From NCBI GenBank assembly GCA_036245525.1, contig BTPG01000006.1, positions 92,602,609-92,666,608 on the forward strand: DNA of 64,000 nt, in the 5' to 3' direction. How positions within the stretch are numbered: the stretch's first letter is position 1; each line of letters opens with the position of its first letter. This DNA comes from Semisulcospira habei. Taxonomy: Eukaryota; Mollusca; Gastropoda; Semisulcospiridae. The notes beneath the pieces are model-generated. The model was not told where the DNA came from. It saw only the letters and a list, made by a program, of their open reading frames with translations, and did not search any database. Positions 55,707 through 64,000 of this stretch are shown here, in pieces. Both the position numbers and the translations under genes were made by a program.

Positions 55707-56754
55707 ATAAACCTAACACATGGGGCCTAAATAAAGCTAAGACCATTTAGCAACACACATCCAATATCAAGAGCTACAGGCAGTGCAGACAGTAGGGAGA
55801 GTTTTAAAAAGGCAAATACAGGTGAATGGACAAAGGGTAGACAGAAACACATGCCACAGAATAGAGAGAAAAACCCACCCTGTGGGGCTGACCAGGGTGA
55901 CCCTGAGAACTAAAAACTGGCAATACAGTAAAAAGCGACATTTCAGTTGCACATTCCTAAAGACCTGTTTGTGGACGTTTGTTCTTCGAATCGCAAGGCA
56001 GTTTTGCGAACGAGGATTGAAATCTGGCGCCATTTTTGTTTTGAAAAAAAAAGTCAACTGATACTGTGCATGCATTTGGCAAGTTAACACATGTCAGAAA
56101 AAAAAAAGAAGAAACAAAATCGCGTGGCAGATTGACCTTGTAATGGTGTTATTGAACGAATTCCTTTCATTGAAGAAGAAAGCTTTTGTTAAAATCGTGG
56201 GGTTCTATTATCATTTACTACAAGACTCAATGGTCAGAGAGAGGAAGACACGGACCGAGCCACGGCTGAAGCAGACGCCTTATTTTTCTGGGCCAAACGG
56301 GTATCCGGGATTGGAGGCATCTCTCAGTTAAATAACTGCACCGAACAAGTACATTTGGGCGTGCTCTTAACTAAGAAATATTGCATAAAGTACCTCTGAA
56401 AACGCGAAAGAATGGCCGGTCACGGTTGGAGACGAAAGACGTTTAAGCAAGGGAAACAACTCCGTTCATCAGTGTTGGGCTAACCAATCAGCGATCATCA
56501 AATTGATCTGAAAACACTCCGGCCGCTTCTGTGTCAAACACACAGGCCCAGGGCATCCCTGAAACACAACCATGAAGTAAATCTGTCAAAATGGGGACAT
56601 CGTATTTTGATATTTTCTTCTGACTTTTGAATGAAAGATAATACAGAAACAACCCTCAGAAAAAAATGGGTGTCTGACTTGGTCACCCAGAATTTTACAC
56701 ACACCCATTTTGCATAAGGATGGTAAAGAAAGGAACCCATTTGAGTGATTTGGT

Positions 56755-56857
<103 letters not shown>

Positions 56858-56959
56858 CCAGACAAAGAGGCTAAATATGCAGTTTTCAAAACACGATTTC
56901 ACAAGTTTGCTGTTGGGACTGTGAGCATCTGGTTGGACTAGTCTCTAACTGTCTCAAAC

Positions 56960-57337
56960 AGTCTCTAACTGTTTGTCTGTCCAGCGCTGAGTAATTCCCC
57001 TTGGTATGTGTACCATTCTACCTGCCGCGCTAGCCTCATCTATCTGGTTTGTGAGTATTCTATAACTCGAGGCAAAACGCTTGTGCATCTACTGTGGGAA
57101 ATCAGGGTATTTACCCGACCACATTTAGTAGTGCACCTTCTTGTGTGTGTATGTGTGTTTCTCCTGCCTACTTCCTAAGTTCCAGAAAATGACATGGGTT
57201 ATAGGCTAGACCTGATGCACCCTTTTAGGGATGTAGATGGTCGTCTTGTTCTATACCTGCGTATTTTTCTGTGGACTGGCGATCGGGTGCCTGATAGGAG
57301 GGGGCAGGGGATCTAACTGTTTGTCTGTCCAGCGCTG
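56960..57337 (+). repeat. 371-bp repeat, single diverged copy
   Basis: It begins and ends with CTAACTGTTTGTCTGTCCAG (56967 and 57313), and its body matches 40023-40400 (CTATCTGGTTTGTGAGTAT, CCTGCCTACTTCCTAAGTTC, TATACCTGCGTATTT). Confidence 0.75.
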
Positions 57338-57772
57338 TATCGTTTATCATGTATAACATAGACGTATGACGAGTTCGTACTGATGATAATAAATAGGGTT
57401 TCTCTGAGTCAGCCCTCGGCGTACACACTCAGTGGGACATGGTTGGAAGCGAACATACATTAGGTTCCTTCTGGCTAGCCGAGTCTATCTTGTAGCTCCG
57501 CCCAGATTGACCATGCGGCCGCAGTTGACCCGCGCACTTGGAATAACGGCGGCCGACGTCGGCCCGAAGGCATTTTGCTTACATTTTGGGTATTTGAGGT
57601 TTGCCCAGTTCAAACTCCACAATAGTTGTCGTTTGTCTGGTCGCCAAGGCTATGCGAATTCCATAGATCTGCAGGATGAATAGACCCGGATGTGCCCCTC
57701 CAGCATTTAGGTGGATAATGAGGATCTTATTAAATGCATCTTGCCTTAGTTTGTCCGTCCCGCCTGCATGAT

Positions 57773-57830
57773 GCATAGATCGTCATGAGCCCCTTCAGGC
57801 AGTAGGGGCTCATGAGGATCTACGCCAAAG
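57773..57830. repeat. GATC/GAGCCCC hairpin
   Basis: GCATAGATCGTCATGAGCCC ... GGGGCTCATGAGGATCTACGC. Third copy of this hairpin type. Confidence 0.65.
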
Positions 57831-57953
57831 GGTTTGTCTGTCTCAAAGACAAGATTTTTTCAGTGTGCTTGCAACATGAGTCGACTTGAATAAGCCCACA
57901 ACTGTGTTGTACTTGTCCTTTTTAAGCGTGTTTTCTTTTCTTCTCGCATTGAG

Positions 57954-58180
57954 ATGGCCTTAGCCGCCTGCTGTTTATTTTGTGAGAAAGGTTTTACTGA
58001 TGCAAATGAGCTGCATTCGCACATGAACACTGTCCACTTGCGATGACAAGTGTGTCATGTGCCAGGCTACCTTTTGCAATCAGAGAAACGTACGCCGACA
58101 CGTATGCCGAGTCCCAAACGTTTATCCAGTACGTCTGTTACGTGGTAGTCGTGGTCGTAGTATGATGCAATCACACTAGA
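57954..58180 (+). pseudogene. C2H2 zinc-finger remnant at the Polinton edge
   Basis: An ATG at 57954 opens a 30-codon frame with CCLFCEKGFTDANELHSHMN and a second His four residues on, a good C2H2 finger. After the stop at 58044 another frame encodes KCVMCQATFCNQRNVRRHVC, a C2HC-like finger, and runs to a stop near 58180. A 1-nt slip would join them. It could be a decayed host or transposon gene, or part of the Polinton. I cannot tell which. Confidence 0.5.
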
Positions 58181-58310
58181 CACTCACGTAGGGTTCTTGT
58201 AAAGATACCTCACTCAGTTCATGCAACTCGTTACACGTGACACAAGGTTGTAGACCACACTGGAGTAACAGTTCCAACAGTACTTTATTCTCGCGATGCA
58301 CTATCACCAC

Positions 58311-58472
58311 AATGCATCCACAAATGTATCCACACTTTGATACACTGTCTCATACAATGCATCTGCAGTTTTGATACACTGTGTTTCTCATACAATGCAC
58401 CAACACCGATACACTGTCTCCTCTACAATGCATCCGCAGTTTTGATACATTGTGTCTCTCATACAATGCAGG
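58311..58472. repeat. ~36-bp tandem repeats near the Polinton terminus
   Basis: About four units of TTTGATACACTGT plus CTCATACAATGCA (anchors near 58335, 58371, 58407 and 58441), alternately more similar. Subterminal repeats of this kind are common in long inverted repeats of such elements. Confidence 0.75.
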
Positions 58473-58657
58473 CACAAGAGATAGTAACTATGGGCGGAAA
58501 TGGACAATTTATATCTATTCCAAAATTCCAGGATTTTTCGACCGCTTACTCCCACGCCTTAACGCCGCCACGTTTTTCTAGGTTTCTCCTTATTTTTTTC
58601 AGTAAAATAAAGATTTCCAAAACCAATGACATTAAAATTATTATTTTTTATTATAAA

Positions 58658-59185
58658 ATGAATCAAGACGAATTACTTCTTCTAAACGATATTAATGCTG
58701 TAGAAAACAAAGACTTAGACTCGAAAAAACAGCGTCTTTTGTCTGTTGTTGTTTCTGGCAAATCAAAGACTTATCTCGGAAAACAATACATGACAGAGGA
58801 TATTGAATCTCTTACGGCTGACGAACTAATCAAACTTCATTCAAAATATGAAAACCACATTGCCTCACTAATGACTCGTGATTTGAGTCGATCTCTTGTA
58901 TGCCTATACACAAAAGCAGTGAGTCACTTTCTACCTGTGGATAGTGACAGCCTATCACACGACCTTGAAAGCAATCCTATTGTTTCAAGTTCAATTGGCA
59001 AATTAGCATGTGTCATGTTTTACAAGTTTGGAAATTACCTTGCACCTGTCGTAACATTACTAGTTACTGGGAGCCATATTGATTTCTCAAAAATAAATTT
59101 TACTGCAGAAGAAAATGGACGAAACCCAGACGACTCCACAACCGAACCCCAGTCCAGTTTTGACGCAGGTTCAAACTGTGACTAA
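58658..59185 (+). CDS. Polinton small ORF A (unknown function)
   Basis: Start ATG 58658, preceded by an A/T-rich leader; 175 residues. The reading frame is open further upstream but through repeats, so the internal ATG is chosen. The protein is helical and charged at its N-terminus (MNQDELLLLNDINAVENKDL), with a conserved-looking RSLVCLYTKAVSHFLPVDSD and a hydrophobic C-terminal half (YKFGNYLAPVVTLLVTGSHI) that could be a membrane or buried segment. Its end overlaps the next ORF by 71 bp. I recognise the type from integrase-adjacent genes of Polinton/adintovirus elements in invertebrates, but know no function. No key residue can be named. Confidence 0.7.
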   Translation: MNQDELLLLNDINAVENKDLDSKKQRLLSVVVSGKSKTYLGKQYMTEDIESLTADELIKLHSKYENHIASLMTRDLSRSLVCLYTKAVSHFLPVDSDSLSHDLESNPIVSSSIGKLACVMFYKFGNYLAPVVTLLVTGSHIDFSKINFTAEENGRNPDDSTTEPQSSFDAGSNCD

Positions 59186-59582
59186 GGCTAAAAGTCCAGG
59201 CAGGGTTGATGCAGGAAAAAGATTAGCCGAATGGAACAGGCAAAAAAAATTACAGCTTCAAGCACAAACAGAAAAGACTCATGTAACTGACCAGGTGTCA
59301 GGACCGTCATCACCGTCAGGACCTGTGTCAATACTGTCAGGGCCGTCACACCCTCATCAAAGTGAGAGACAAACAACTAAGTCTGACCCCGAACCTCAAT
59401 CAACAAAATATATAATTGCCGGATTTGTTGTCGGATTTGGTTACGTAGGTTATCAATTATACAAAAAATACAAACCACAGACTCATACAGTGACCAGAAA
59501 ATCAGACACTCCAAAAACAAAACCAGAAGTCACCACATTACCAGTAACACCCAAAGCCGTTGACCCATTTTATATGCAGTAA
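59115..59582 (+). CDS. Polinton small ORF B, single-pass membrane protein
   Basis: 155 residues. A Pro/Thr/Gln-rich N-terminus; a basic stretch (VDAGKRLAEWNRQKK, residues 31-45); a low-complexity linker with SGPSSPSGP repeats (62-80); and one predicted transmembrane segment (YIIAGFVVGFGYVGYQLY, 99-116) followed by KKYK. A type III or tail-anchored orientation is possible. It overlaps ORF A and is followed by AATAAA-like sequence. Function unknown; a virion or membrane-associated structural role is only a guess from its position in a compact virus-like gene block. Confidence 0.7.
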   Translation: MDETQTTPQPNPSPVLTQVQTVTKAKSPGRVDAGKRLAEWNRQKKLQLQAQTEKTHVTDQVSGPSSPSGPVSILSGPSHPHQSERQTTKSDPEPQSTKYIIAGFVVGFGYVGYQLYKKYKPQTHTVTRKSDTPKTKPEVTTLPVTPKAVDPFYMQ

Positions 59583-59617
59583 ATAAAAATATTATTTTAA
59601 TTTTTCTTGCCTAAGAA

Positions 59618-59848
59618 ATGAACGACTCAAAAAATTTAATGAACCTTGTGTATCACTCTGCCGTAATCAGTGGATTAGCAGTAGCTTATTCTATGCTTGG
59701 GAAAAGTCTACTCAAAATGAAATCAGCAGACCTCAGTAGACTCGATTTCGAAGACAGCGCTAAGCTAATTGTAGTCGTTACAGCGTCGATTGCGACAAAA
59801 GATTTTCTTGTCAAGCAGGGAATTATTCCCGAAAATGTTTCTATGTAA
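59618..59848 (+). CDS. Polinton small ORF C, short membrane protein
   Basis: 76 residues. One hydrophobic segment (SAVISGLAVAYSMLG, about 14-28), then LLKMKSADLSRLDFEDSAKL, a second moderately hydrophobic helix (LIVVVTASIATKDFLV), and KQGIIPENVSM at the end. The L-K-x-ADL-x-LDFED motif recurs, from memory, in integrase-linked small proteins of cnidarian and mollusc Polintons. It ends 11 bp before ORF D. Function unknown. Confidence 0.7.
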   Translation: MNDSKNLMNLVYHSAVISGLAVAYSMLGKSLLKMKSADLSRLDFEDSAKLIVVVTASIATKDFLVKQGIIPENVSM

Positions 59849-59859
59849 ATAAAAATAAT

Positions 59860-60294
59860 ATGGCGACGATAGCTATTATGATTGGTGGGGCAGTTGTTAA
59901 TGCCCTCGCATTCAGTGGCTCTAATTATCTCTTTTCTAAAATGGGTAGAGAGGAATCTGCAGAAGAAATGAAACGTCACAATGAAGCGTCTGAGAAATTA
60001 GCACAGGCAGAACAGGCGTATGAAAAACAAAGAATTGAGAAACTTGATTTCATCAATGAAAGATTGAGGCTTGAAGGCCACGCACAACATACATTTTCAA
60101 ATACAGACGAAGCAATCAGGGAATATTTTCTTGTCACGGGTGAAGACATGTCTATCCCAAAACCGAAACTAAGTGACTATTACAAACCGAGTACAGAACA
60201 AAGAAACGGAGAGATAATCTTTGTTATAGTGGGAATGACATTTGTTTATTTTACAGGAGTTTTCATTGCTAGAAAAAATGGCAGCCGAAAATAA
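59860..60294 (+). CDS. Polinton small ORF D, two-pass membrane protein with coiled coil
   Basis: 144 residues. N-terminal hydrophobic segment with AFSGSNYLFSKMG (about 13-29), a long charged coiled-coil stretch (EEMKRHNEASEKLAQAEQAY ... RIEKLDFINERL), a conserved-looking DEAIREYFLVTG and LSDYYKPSTEQ, and a C-terminal transmembrane segment (IIFVIVGMTFVYFTGVFIA). It overlaps the integrase frame. It is commonly found beside the integrase in this class of element. No function is known; topology suggests a membrane-anchored, oligomeric protein. Confidence 0.72.
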   Translation: MATIAIMIGGAVVNALAFSGSNYLFSKMGREESAEEMKRHNEASEKLAQAEQAYEKQRIEKLDFINERLRLEGHAQHTFSNTDEAIREYFLVTGEDMSIPKPKLSDYYKPSTEQRNGEIIFVIVGMTFVYFTGVFIARKNGSRK

Positions 60295-61252
60295 ACTATC
60301 AAAAATATATTACTCTCCATCAGGCTATTGGAAAGGGCAAACAGCTATTGAAAAATTACATGCCGCTGTGGGCGGAGATATAACACTCAATCAAGTCAAG
60401 CAATGGTTACAGAGACAGGCAATTTGGCAGATATATCTTCCTGCTCCAAGAAAAATAACAAGACCCCATTTTGAAAACACTACCCCAAATGACACACACC
60501 AAATGGACCTCCTGTTCTTACCACATGATACAATAAGAAAGAAACGATACAAGTATGCACTGACTGTTGTAGACATTGCTTCAAGGTATAAAGACGCTGA
60601 ACCCATATCTGACAAAACAGCCAGTACAGTTGCTACAGCATTATCAAAAATATATAGTCGAGGTCCTTTAAGATACCCCAGACTAGTGCAGGTTGATGAT
60701 GGATCTGAATTTAAGGGCGCAGTTAATCAGTTATTTGCTAAGCATGGCGTACTGGTCAGACGAGGCATTCCAGGTGTGCACAGATCGCAGGCAATTGTTG
60801 AAAACTTTAACAAACAGTTATCAGAAAGACTTTTCAGTTACCAGTATTCTAAGGAACTCATGCATGACACCCGTAACACTGAATGGGTAAAGAGATTACC
60901 ACATGTGATAAAAGCAATGAACAATGAAGGACACCCAAAACCTGCTGATGCTATTAAATTGAAAACAATTACAGAGCCAAAAACAGGACCAACCCTGGCA
61001 CCAGACACAAGTTTATTTACTAAACAGGTGAGATATTTATATCAGCCAGGGGAGGCTGAGAACGACGACAGACGCAGGGCAACAGACCCCATCTGGTCAA
61101 CGTCTGTACACAATATAAAAAAAATAATTCCCGGTCCTGACGGTCCAGACGCAACAATATATTACCTGTACGACCCTGCGCCCCAGAGGGCATTTGTCAG
61201 AGAAGAATTACAGATTATTCCCCCAGACACCGTTACTCATTTCAGTAACTAA
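60278..61252 (+). CDS. Polinton integrase (retroviral-type DDE, rve core)
   Basis: The element integrase, which would insert the linear genome ends into host DNA and give short target duplications. The frame is open from 60242; the start MAAENKLSKIYYSPSGYWKG at 60278 fits the family better and is used here (324 residues). An N-terminal zinc-binding-like region (VKQWLQRQAIWQIYL) precedes the rve core: first Asp in HQMDLLFLP (about residue 70), second Asp in VQVDDGSEFKG (about 135), and Glu in SQAIVENFNKQ (about 171), spaced as D,D-35-E. The C-terminal SH3/chromodomain-like part is DPIWSTSVHNIKKI and YYLYDPAPQRAFVREELQII. No break is seen. The 3' end overlaps the convergent PolB by 45 bp. Confidence 0.9.
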   Translation: MAAENKLSKIYYSPSGYWKGQTAIEKLHAAVGGDITLNQVKQWLQRQAIWQIYLPAPRKITRPHFENTTPNDTHQMDLLFLPHDTIRKKRYKYALTVVDIASRYKDAEPISDKTASTVATALSKIYSRGPLRYPRLVQVDDGSEFKGAVNQLFAKHGVLVRRGIPGVHRSQAIVENFNKQLSERLFSYQYSKELMHDTRNTEWVKRLPHVIKAMNNEGHPKPADAIKLKTITEPKTGPTLAPDTSLFTKQVRYLYQPGEAENDDRRRATDPIWSTSVHNIKKIIPGPDGPDATIYYLYDPAPQRAFVREELQIIPPDTVTHFSN

Positions 61253-64000
61253 GTCGTCAATTAATTCATCAACCAGTTCATCACAAATGTCTTCAGATAA
61301 CTTGAGCCTGTAATGTCCTGGTGCATAAGCTTTCTCTTTAGTGTGAAACACTCTTTTCGTGTCTCCAACTGCAAGTGACTTCTTATGTGTTTGGATCATT
61401 TCAAGATTATGTTTGTTTGATCTCAGTGACTTGTTTGGATAATCAGGCATTAATGCACCATCTAACACTTGCTTGTAATGTTCATGACGAATGTCTTTAT
61501 TTTTTATTGCTGATTTTTTTATTCCTTTGGCTTTTGACTGACTACCCTTCTGGTGCAGTATAGAATACATTTTTGACCTCAGTCCAACATACTCAACTAT
61601 AGGCACACCATTCAGTTCATCTTTAAACTTACCAGGCACTTTCTTGTTTTGTGTGCTAAACAGCGGGTGATCTTTAGGGTAGTCAGATGTGTCATACATG
61701 TGTAACTCTGTTTTCATGTCTTCGTAAAAGTCTTCAGTAGGCACGTCTATGATCATAGAGTCAGTGTCAGTGTATAGCAGACGACACTCAGGATATTTTG
61801 GTTTGAAGTAATCATAATAAAATTCAAGCATCAACAGTTTTGACAACTCCAGAATTGCCATACCAATGAATACTGGCTTGTCCAGTTTAACAATCTTTTT
61901 TTTGAGTGACACTGCATACAATGATGAATGAAATTCTTTATACCCTGTGTACTGTGGCTTACCTGTAAGTTTAATTGCACCCAATTCAGTTGTGACTAGT
62001 CTCACATCTTTTCTGTGATGAGGATTTTCCATTGTCTTGCCAAAACAGGCATTGTTCATAAGCTTAAAGAAGTCTTTGTCAAATGCAGTGTTGCCGTCTC
62101 TGGCACGAAGGGTTGTGTTCTTCATTATGTAATCTTTCATGAAAGCAATTTGATCAAATTGAATTCCTCTGTGAACTTTCTTTAGTACTAACCCATGTCT
62201 GATGTAAAACTGTAACAAGCGGTAGTGACAAACGTAATTGAATTTGTCATTTAGATTTGGCACAAGCTTAGTGTCTTCTTTTTTCCCTGTCATACTCATT
62301 TTCTCAACTGCTAATGGATAATCATTATGATAATCATGTAGATGGTGCGGGTACTCCAGGTCTACTTCAAAGATCCAACCCTTCGCATCGTTTCTGTCAA
62401 GATTCATAATATTGTTAGTTAACCCTGACTCTGTTACATCATACTGTGACAAATCATGCAGACAAAAGTTTTTCAAGGGCAATAACTCACACATTGCCCA
62501 GCCATACAGGTTATTAGCGTCCAAGTACGTAATGAATGACCTTGACCTTGAGGGGTCAAAACCCTGGCCAAGGTCACCATAACCGTCCAGATATTTATTG
62601 TTGGCTCTGGCGTAGTTATTTGCTGCAATACTAATGCCTCCTCTCAATCCGCGTTCTACCATTTCACCCATCGTACGATCAGACAACAGGTCTATAGATA
62701 TCTTACTGGATTTCAAAAATGCATCCCATGTCATGCCAGGACTAGTTATGTAACAAGCAGGGTCAAGTCTGTAGTGTAACAAACCCTTCTCACGGTAACT
62801 TTCAAATACATCTGCTAGCAAGCAAACGTCTGCTTTCAAGTACTGGTCGTGATAGTCACCAATTGTCTGACATCCTAACTTCCCCCATGCATCAAGTGCG
62901 TGTTGATATTCAGAGTCAGAAATGCCTTTTCCAGTTAGTGTAGAATAAAATTTCTCTTTTGGTGGCAGTCTTGTTTCCTCAAACACAACCCACTCACTGA
63001 TGTACTCATACGGATACACACCTTTCTTAATCAAGTCTGGTTCAAAATATTTACTCGTTATTGGATACTCAGTCAGTCCTTCTGCCAGACTAGCCAATCC
63101 TAAAGACAAATGTTGCATGGAGTCATAAAATGCTAATTTATCTAACCTAAAAGTCAAGTATTTCTCAGTTGTCTGGGCAATACAACTTATGTTTTTGTAT
63201 GACTCATCTACAGCCTGCATGATGATGTGTGAATCATATCCCTTTAGATTGTGGAAAAAGATTGGCAGTTTGTATGTCTTGGGATCTGTTTTTAATAATA
63301 AGTTACAATTGTTATGTGCAGCACCTCTGTAACGCCCAGTTATGTGATCATGGTCACGAACTTTATCACCACCTAAAGGTTGTTCACAAATCCAACACAT
63401 CTCAGCTGTATCAAATTTCAGTTTGTCTTCTTCTGTCATCACCAAAGGCATCTGACATGTTGTGAGATATTGTACTACCTGACTGTACAGTTGTCTCATT
63501 TCTGTTAAAAACAGACATGCTGCATTTTCACCCCTGTAGATAACAGGCTCTGAATGCAAACCGTCTGACCTAACAATAATGTATCCAAAAGAACACACCA
63601 CTTGGTCACTCAATTTTATAGTCTTTGGTAATGACTCTGGAATTGGACCTTCATATGGAACGACGAGTGATTCAAAATCTGCGTATACTACAAATGGCAG
63701 CTTTTGTTGATTAACATAGTTCTTGAAATAAACCTTGCTGCCAGGATCTGGATACTTAAGTACAGTTTGTATGTCATCAGCTGACCTACAATGTAGAATG
63801 TGTTTATGTGCTACTGAAATAGAGGAGAATCTTTGTAAACATTTTTTACAAACTTCCTGTTTGCCATTGTGTTTTGTTGTATGTCCGTGAATTAGACGTG
63901 ACATATTTCTGATAATTGTGTAGTGAAAGTTATCACCAGAGCTTATTAATAACATATCAACATGTCTATCTTCTGACTGCCCATAGGTTGGGGCAATTGG
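61208..64000 (-). CDS. Polinton protein-primed DNA polymerase B, 5' end beyond window
   Basis: Minus strand, stop at 61208, open to the window edge (over 925 codons visible). It replicates the element DNA. Near the visible N-terminus is a zinc-knuckle-like CKKCLQRFSSISVAHKHILH. The 3'-5' exonuclease has FVVYADFES (Exo I, about 63680), FFHNLKGYDSHI (Exo II) and YLKADVCLLADVF (Exo III). Polymerase motifs are YLDANNLYGWAM (A, about 62520), KLMNNACFGKTMENP (B, about 62060) and YTDTDSMI (C, about 61770). A Cys/His insertion, CWICEQPLGGDKVRDHDHIT, lies after Exo I and is usual in this polymerase group. All catalytic acidic residues are intact. It continues upstream in frame (HVDMLLISSGDNFHY), so the start is outside. 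Confidence 0.92.
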   Translation of the reverse strand, partial: PIAPTYGQSEDRHVDMLLISSGDNFHYTIIRNMSRLIHGHTTKHNGKQEVCKKCLQRFSSISVAHKHILHCRSADDIQTVLKYPDPGSKVYFKNYVNQQKLPFVVYADFESLVVPYEGPIPESLPKTIKLSDQVVCSFGYIIVRSDGLHSEPVIYRGENAACLFLTEMRQLYSQVVQYLTTCQMPLVMTEEDKLKFDTAEMCWICEQPLGGDKVRDHDHITGRYRGAAHNNCNLLLKTDPKTYKLPIFFHNLKGYDSHIIMQAVDESYKNISCIAQTTEKYLTFRLDKLAFYDSMQHLSLGLASLAEGLTEYPITSKYFEPDLIKKGVYPYEYISEWVVFEETRLPPKEKFYSTLTGKGISDSEYQHALDAWGKLGCQTIGDYHDQYLKADVCLLADVFESYREKGLLHYRLDPACYITSPGMTWDAFLKSSKISIDLLSDRTMGEMVERGLRGGISIAANNYARANNKYLDGYGDLGQGFDPSRSRSFITYLDANNLYGWAMCELLPLKNFCLHDLSQYDVTESGLTNNIMNLDRNDAKGWIFEVDLEYPHHLHDYHNDYPLAVEKMSMTGKKEDTKLVPNLNDKFNYVCHYRLLQFYIRHGLVLKKVHRGIQFDQIAFMKDYIMKNTTLRARDGNTAFDKDFFKLMNNACFGKTMENPHHRKDVRLVTTELGAIKLTGKPQYTGYKEFHSSLYAVSLKKKIVKLDKPVFIGMAILELSKLLMLEFYYDYFKPKYPECRLLYTDTDSMIIDVPTEDFYEDMKTELHMYDTSDYPKDHPLFSTQNKKVPGKFKDELNGVPIVEYVGLRSKMYSILHQKGSQSKAKGIKKSAIKNKDIRHEHYKQVLDGALMPDYPNKSLRSNKHNLEMIQTHKKSLAVGDTKRVFHTKEKAYAPGHYRLKLSEDICDELVDELIDDLVTEMSNGVWGNNL

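Larger units (their letters stand above)
58159..64000. mobile_element. Polinton/Maverick (adintovirus-like) element, left part
   Basis: Four small ORFs and a retroviral-type integrase run rightward, and a type-B DNA polymerase runs leftward, with their 3' ends overlapping by 45 bp. Integrase plus protein-primed PolB is the defining pair of Polintons/adintoviruses, which are large self-synthesising virus-like elements. The left limit is inferred: AGTATGATGCAATCACAC at 58159 has the AG start expected of Polinton termini, and 36-bp repeats follow. Capsid, protease and packaging ATPase genes and the other terminus would lie beyond 64000. ORFs in the visible part are intact, so it is young or active. 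Confidence 0.85.

Overview
This is animal nuclear DNA. Host genes have introns with GT-AG boundaries, microsatellites are long, and most of the window is transposable element. There is no bacterial-style operon, tRNA, rRNA or CRISPR array. The gene set (a RUNDC1-like gene, a RING/B-box TRIM-type gene, a Crypton-type recombinase gene) and the mixture of DIRS, RTE, CR1-like, Polinton and TTAA-ended MITEs fit a marine invertebrate. A mollusc, probably a gastropod, is my best guess. The species call is inference.

Layout. 1-7093: two head-to-tail DIRS retrotransposons; the second is almost complete, about 6.07 kb. 7104-20614 (+): the last seven visible exons of a RUNDC1-like gene. Its introns hold a pogo-like MITE, an internally deleted DIRS copy (minus strand, 11719-16701), several hairpin MITEs and SINE-like pieces. 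20615-28297: non-coding DNA packed with MITEs and palindromes. 28298-34188: a third, badly decayed full-length-type DIRS copy with large internal tandem repeats. 34189-38112: non-coding, with MITEs, a foldback and a duplicated segment. 38113-38957 (+): a TRIM-type RING/B-box exon with one frameshift. 39420-40480: a 371-bp repeat in tandem and inverted arrangement. 43937-49470: a 5'-truncated CR1-like LINE split by a complete RTE-type LINE inserted in the opposite strand. 51515-55263 (-): a two-exon gene for a zinc-finger/tyrosine-recombinase protein. About 58159 to the window end: one end of a Polinton/Maverick (adintovirus-like) element with four small ORFs, a retroviral-type integrase and a protein-primed type DNA polymerase B that runs off the window.

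Themes. At least three MITE types that end in TTAA carry the same GC-rich hairpin core (TTCAAGGGTGGTGCCAGAAT and its complement around GGCGCC). Another TTAA family is almost nothing but an 88-bp palindrome. Two TTAA MITEs and one DIRS end lie 10-20 bp upstream of splice acceptors in the RUNDC1-like gene, so the element or its target duplication may supply splice signals. Nesting gives a clear insertion order in several places: RTE in CR1-like LINE with a 13-bp target duplication, hAT-like MITE in a TTAA MITE, and foldback in a piggyBac-like MITE.

Limits: family names for the repeats rest on termini, target duplications and protein motifs read by eye. Exon boundaries come from splice signals and reading frame, not transcripts.
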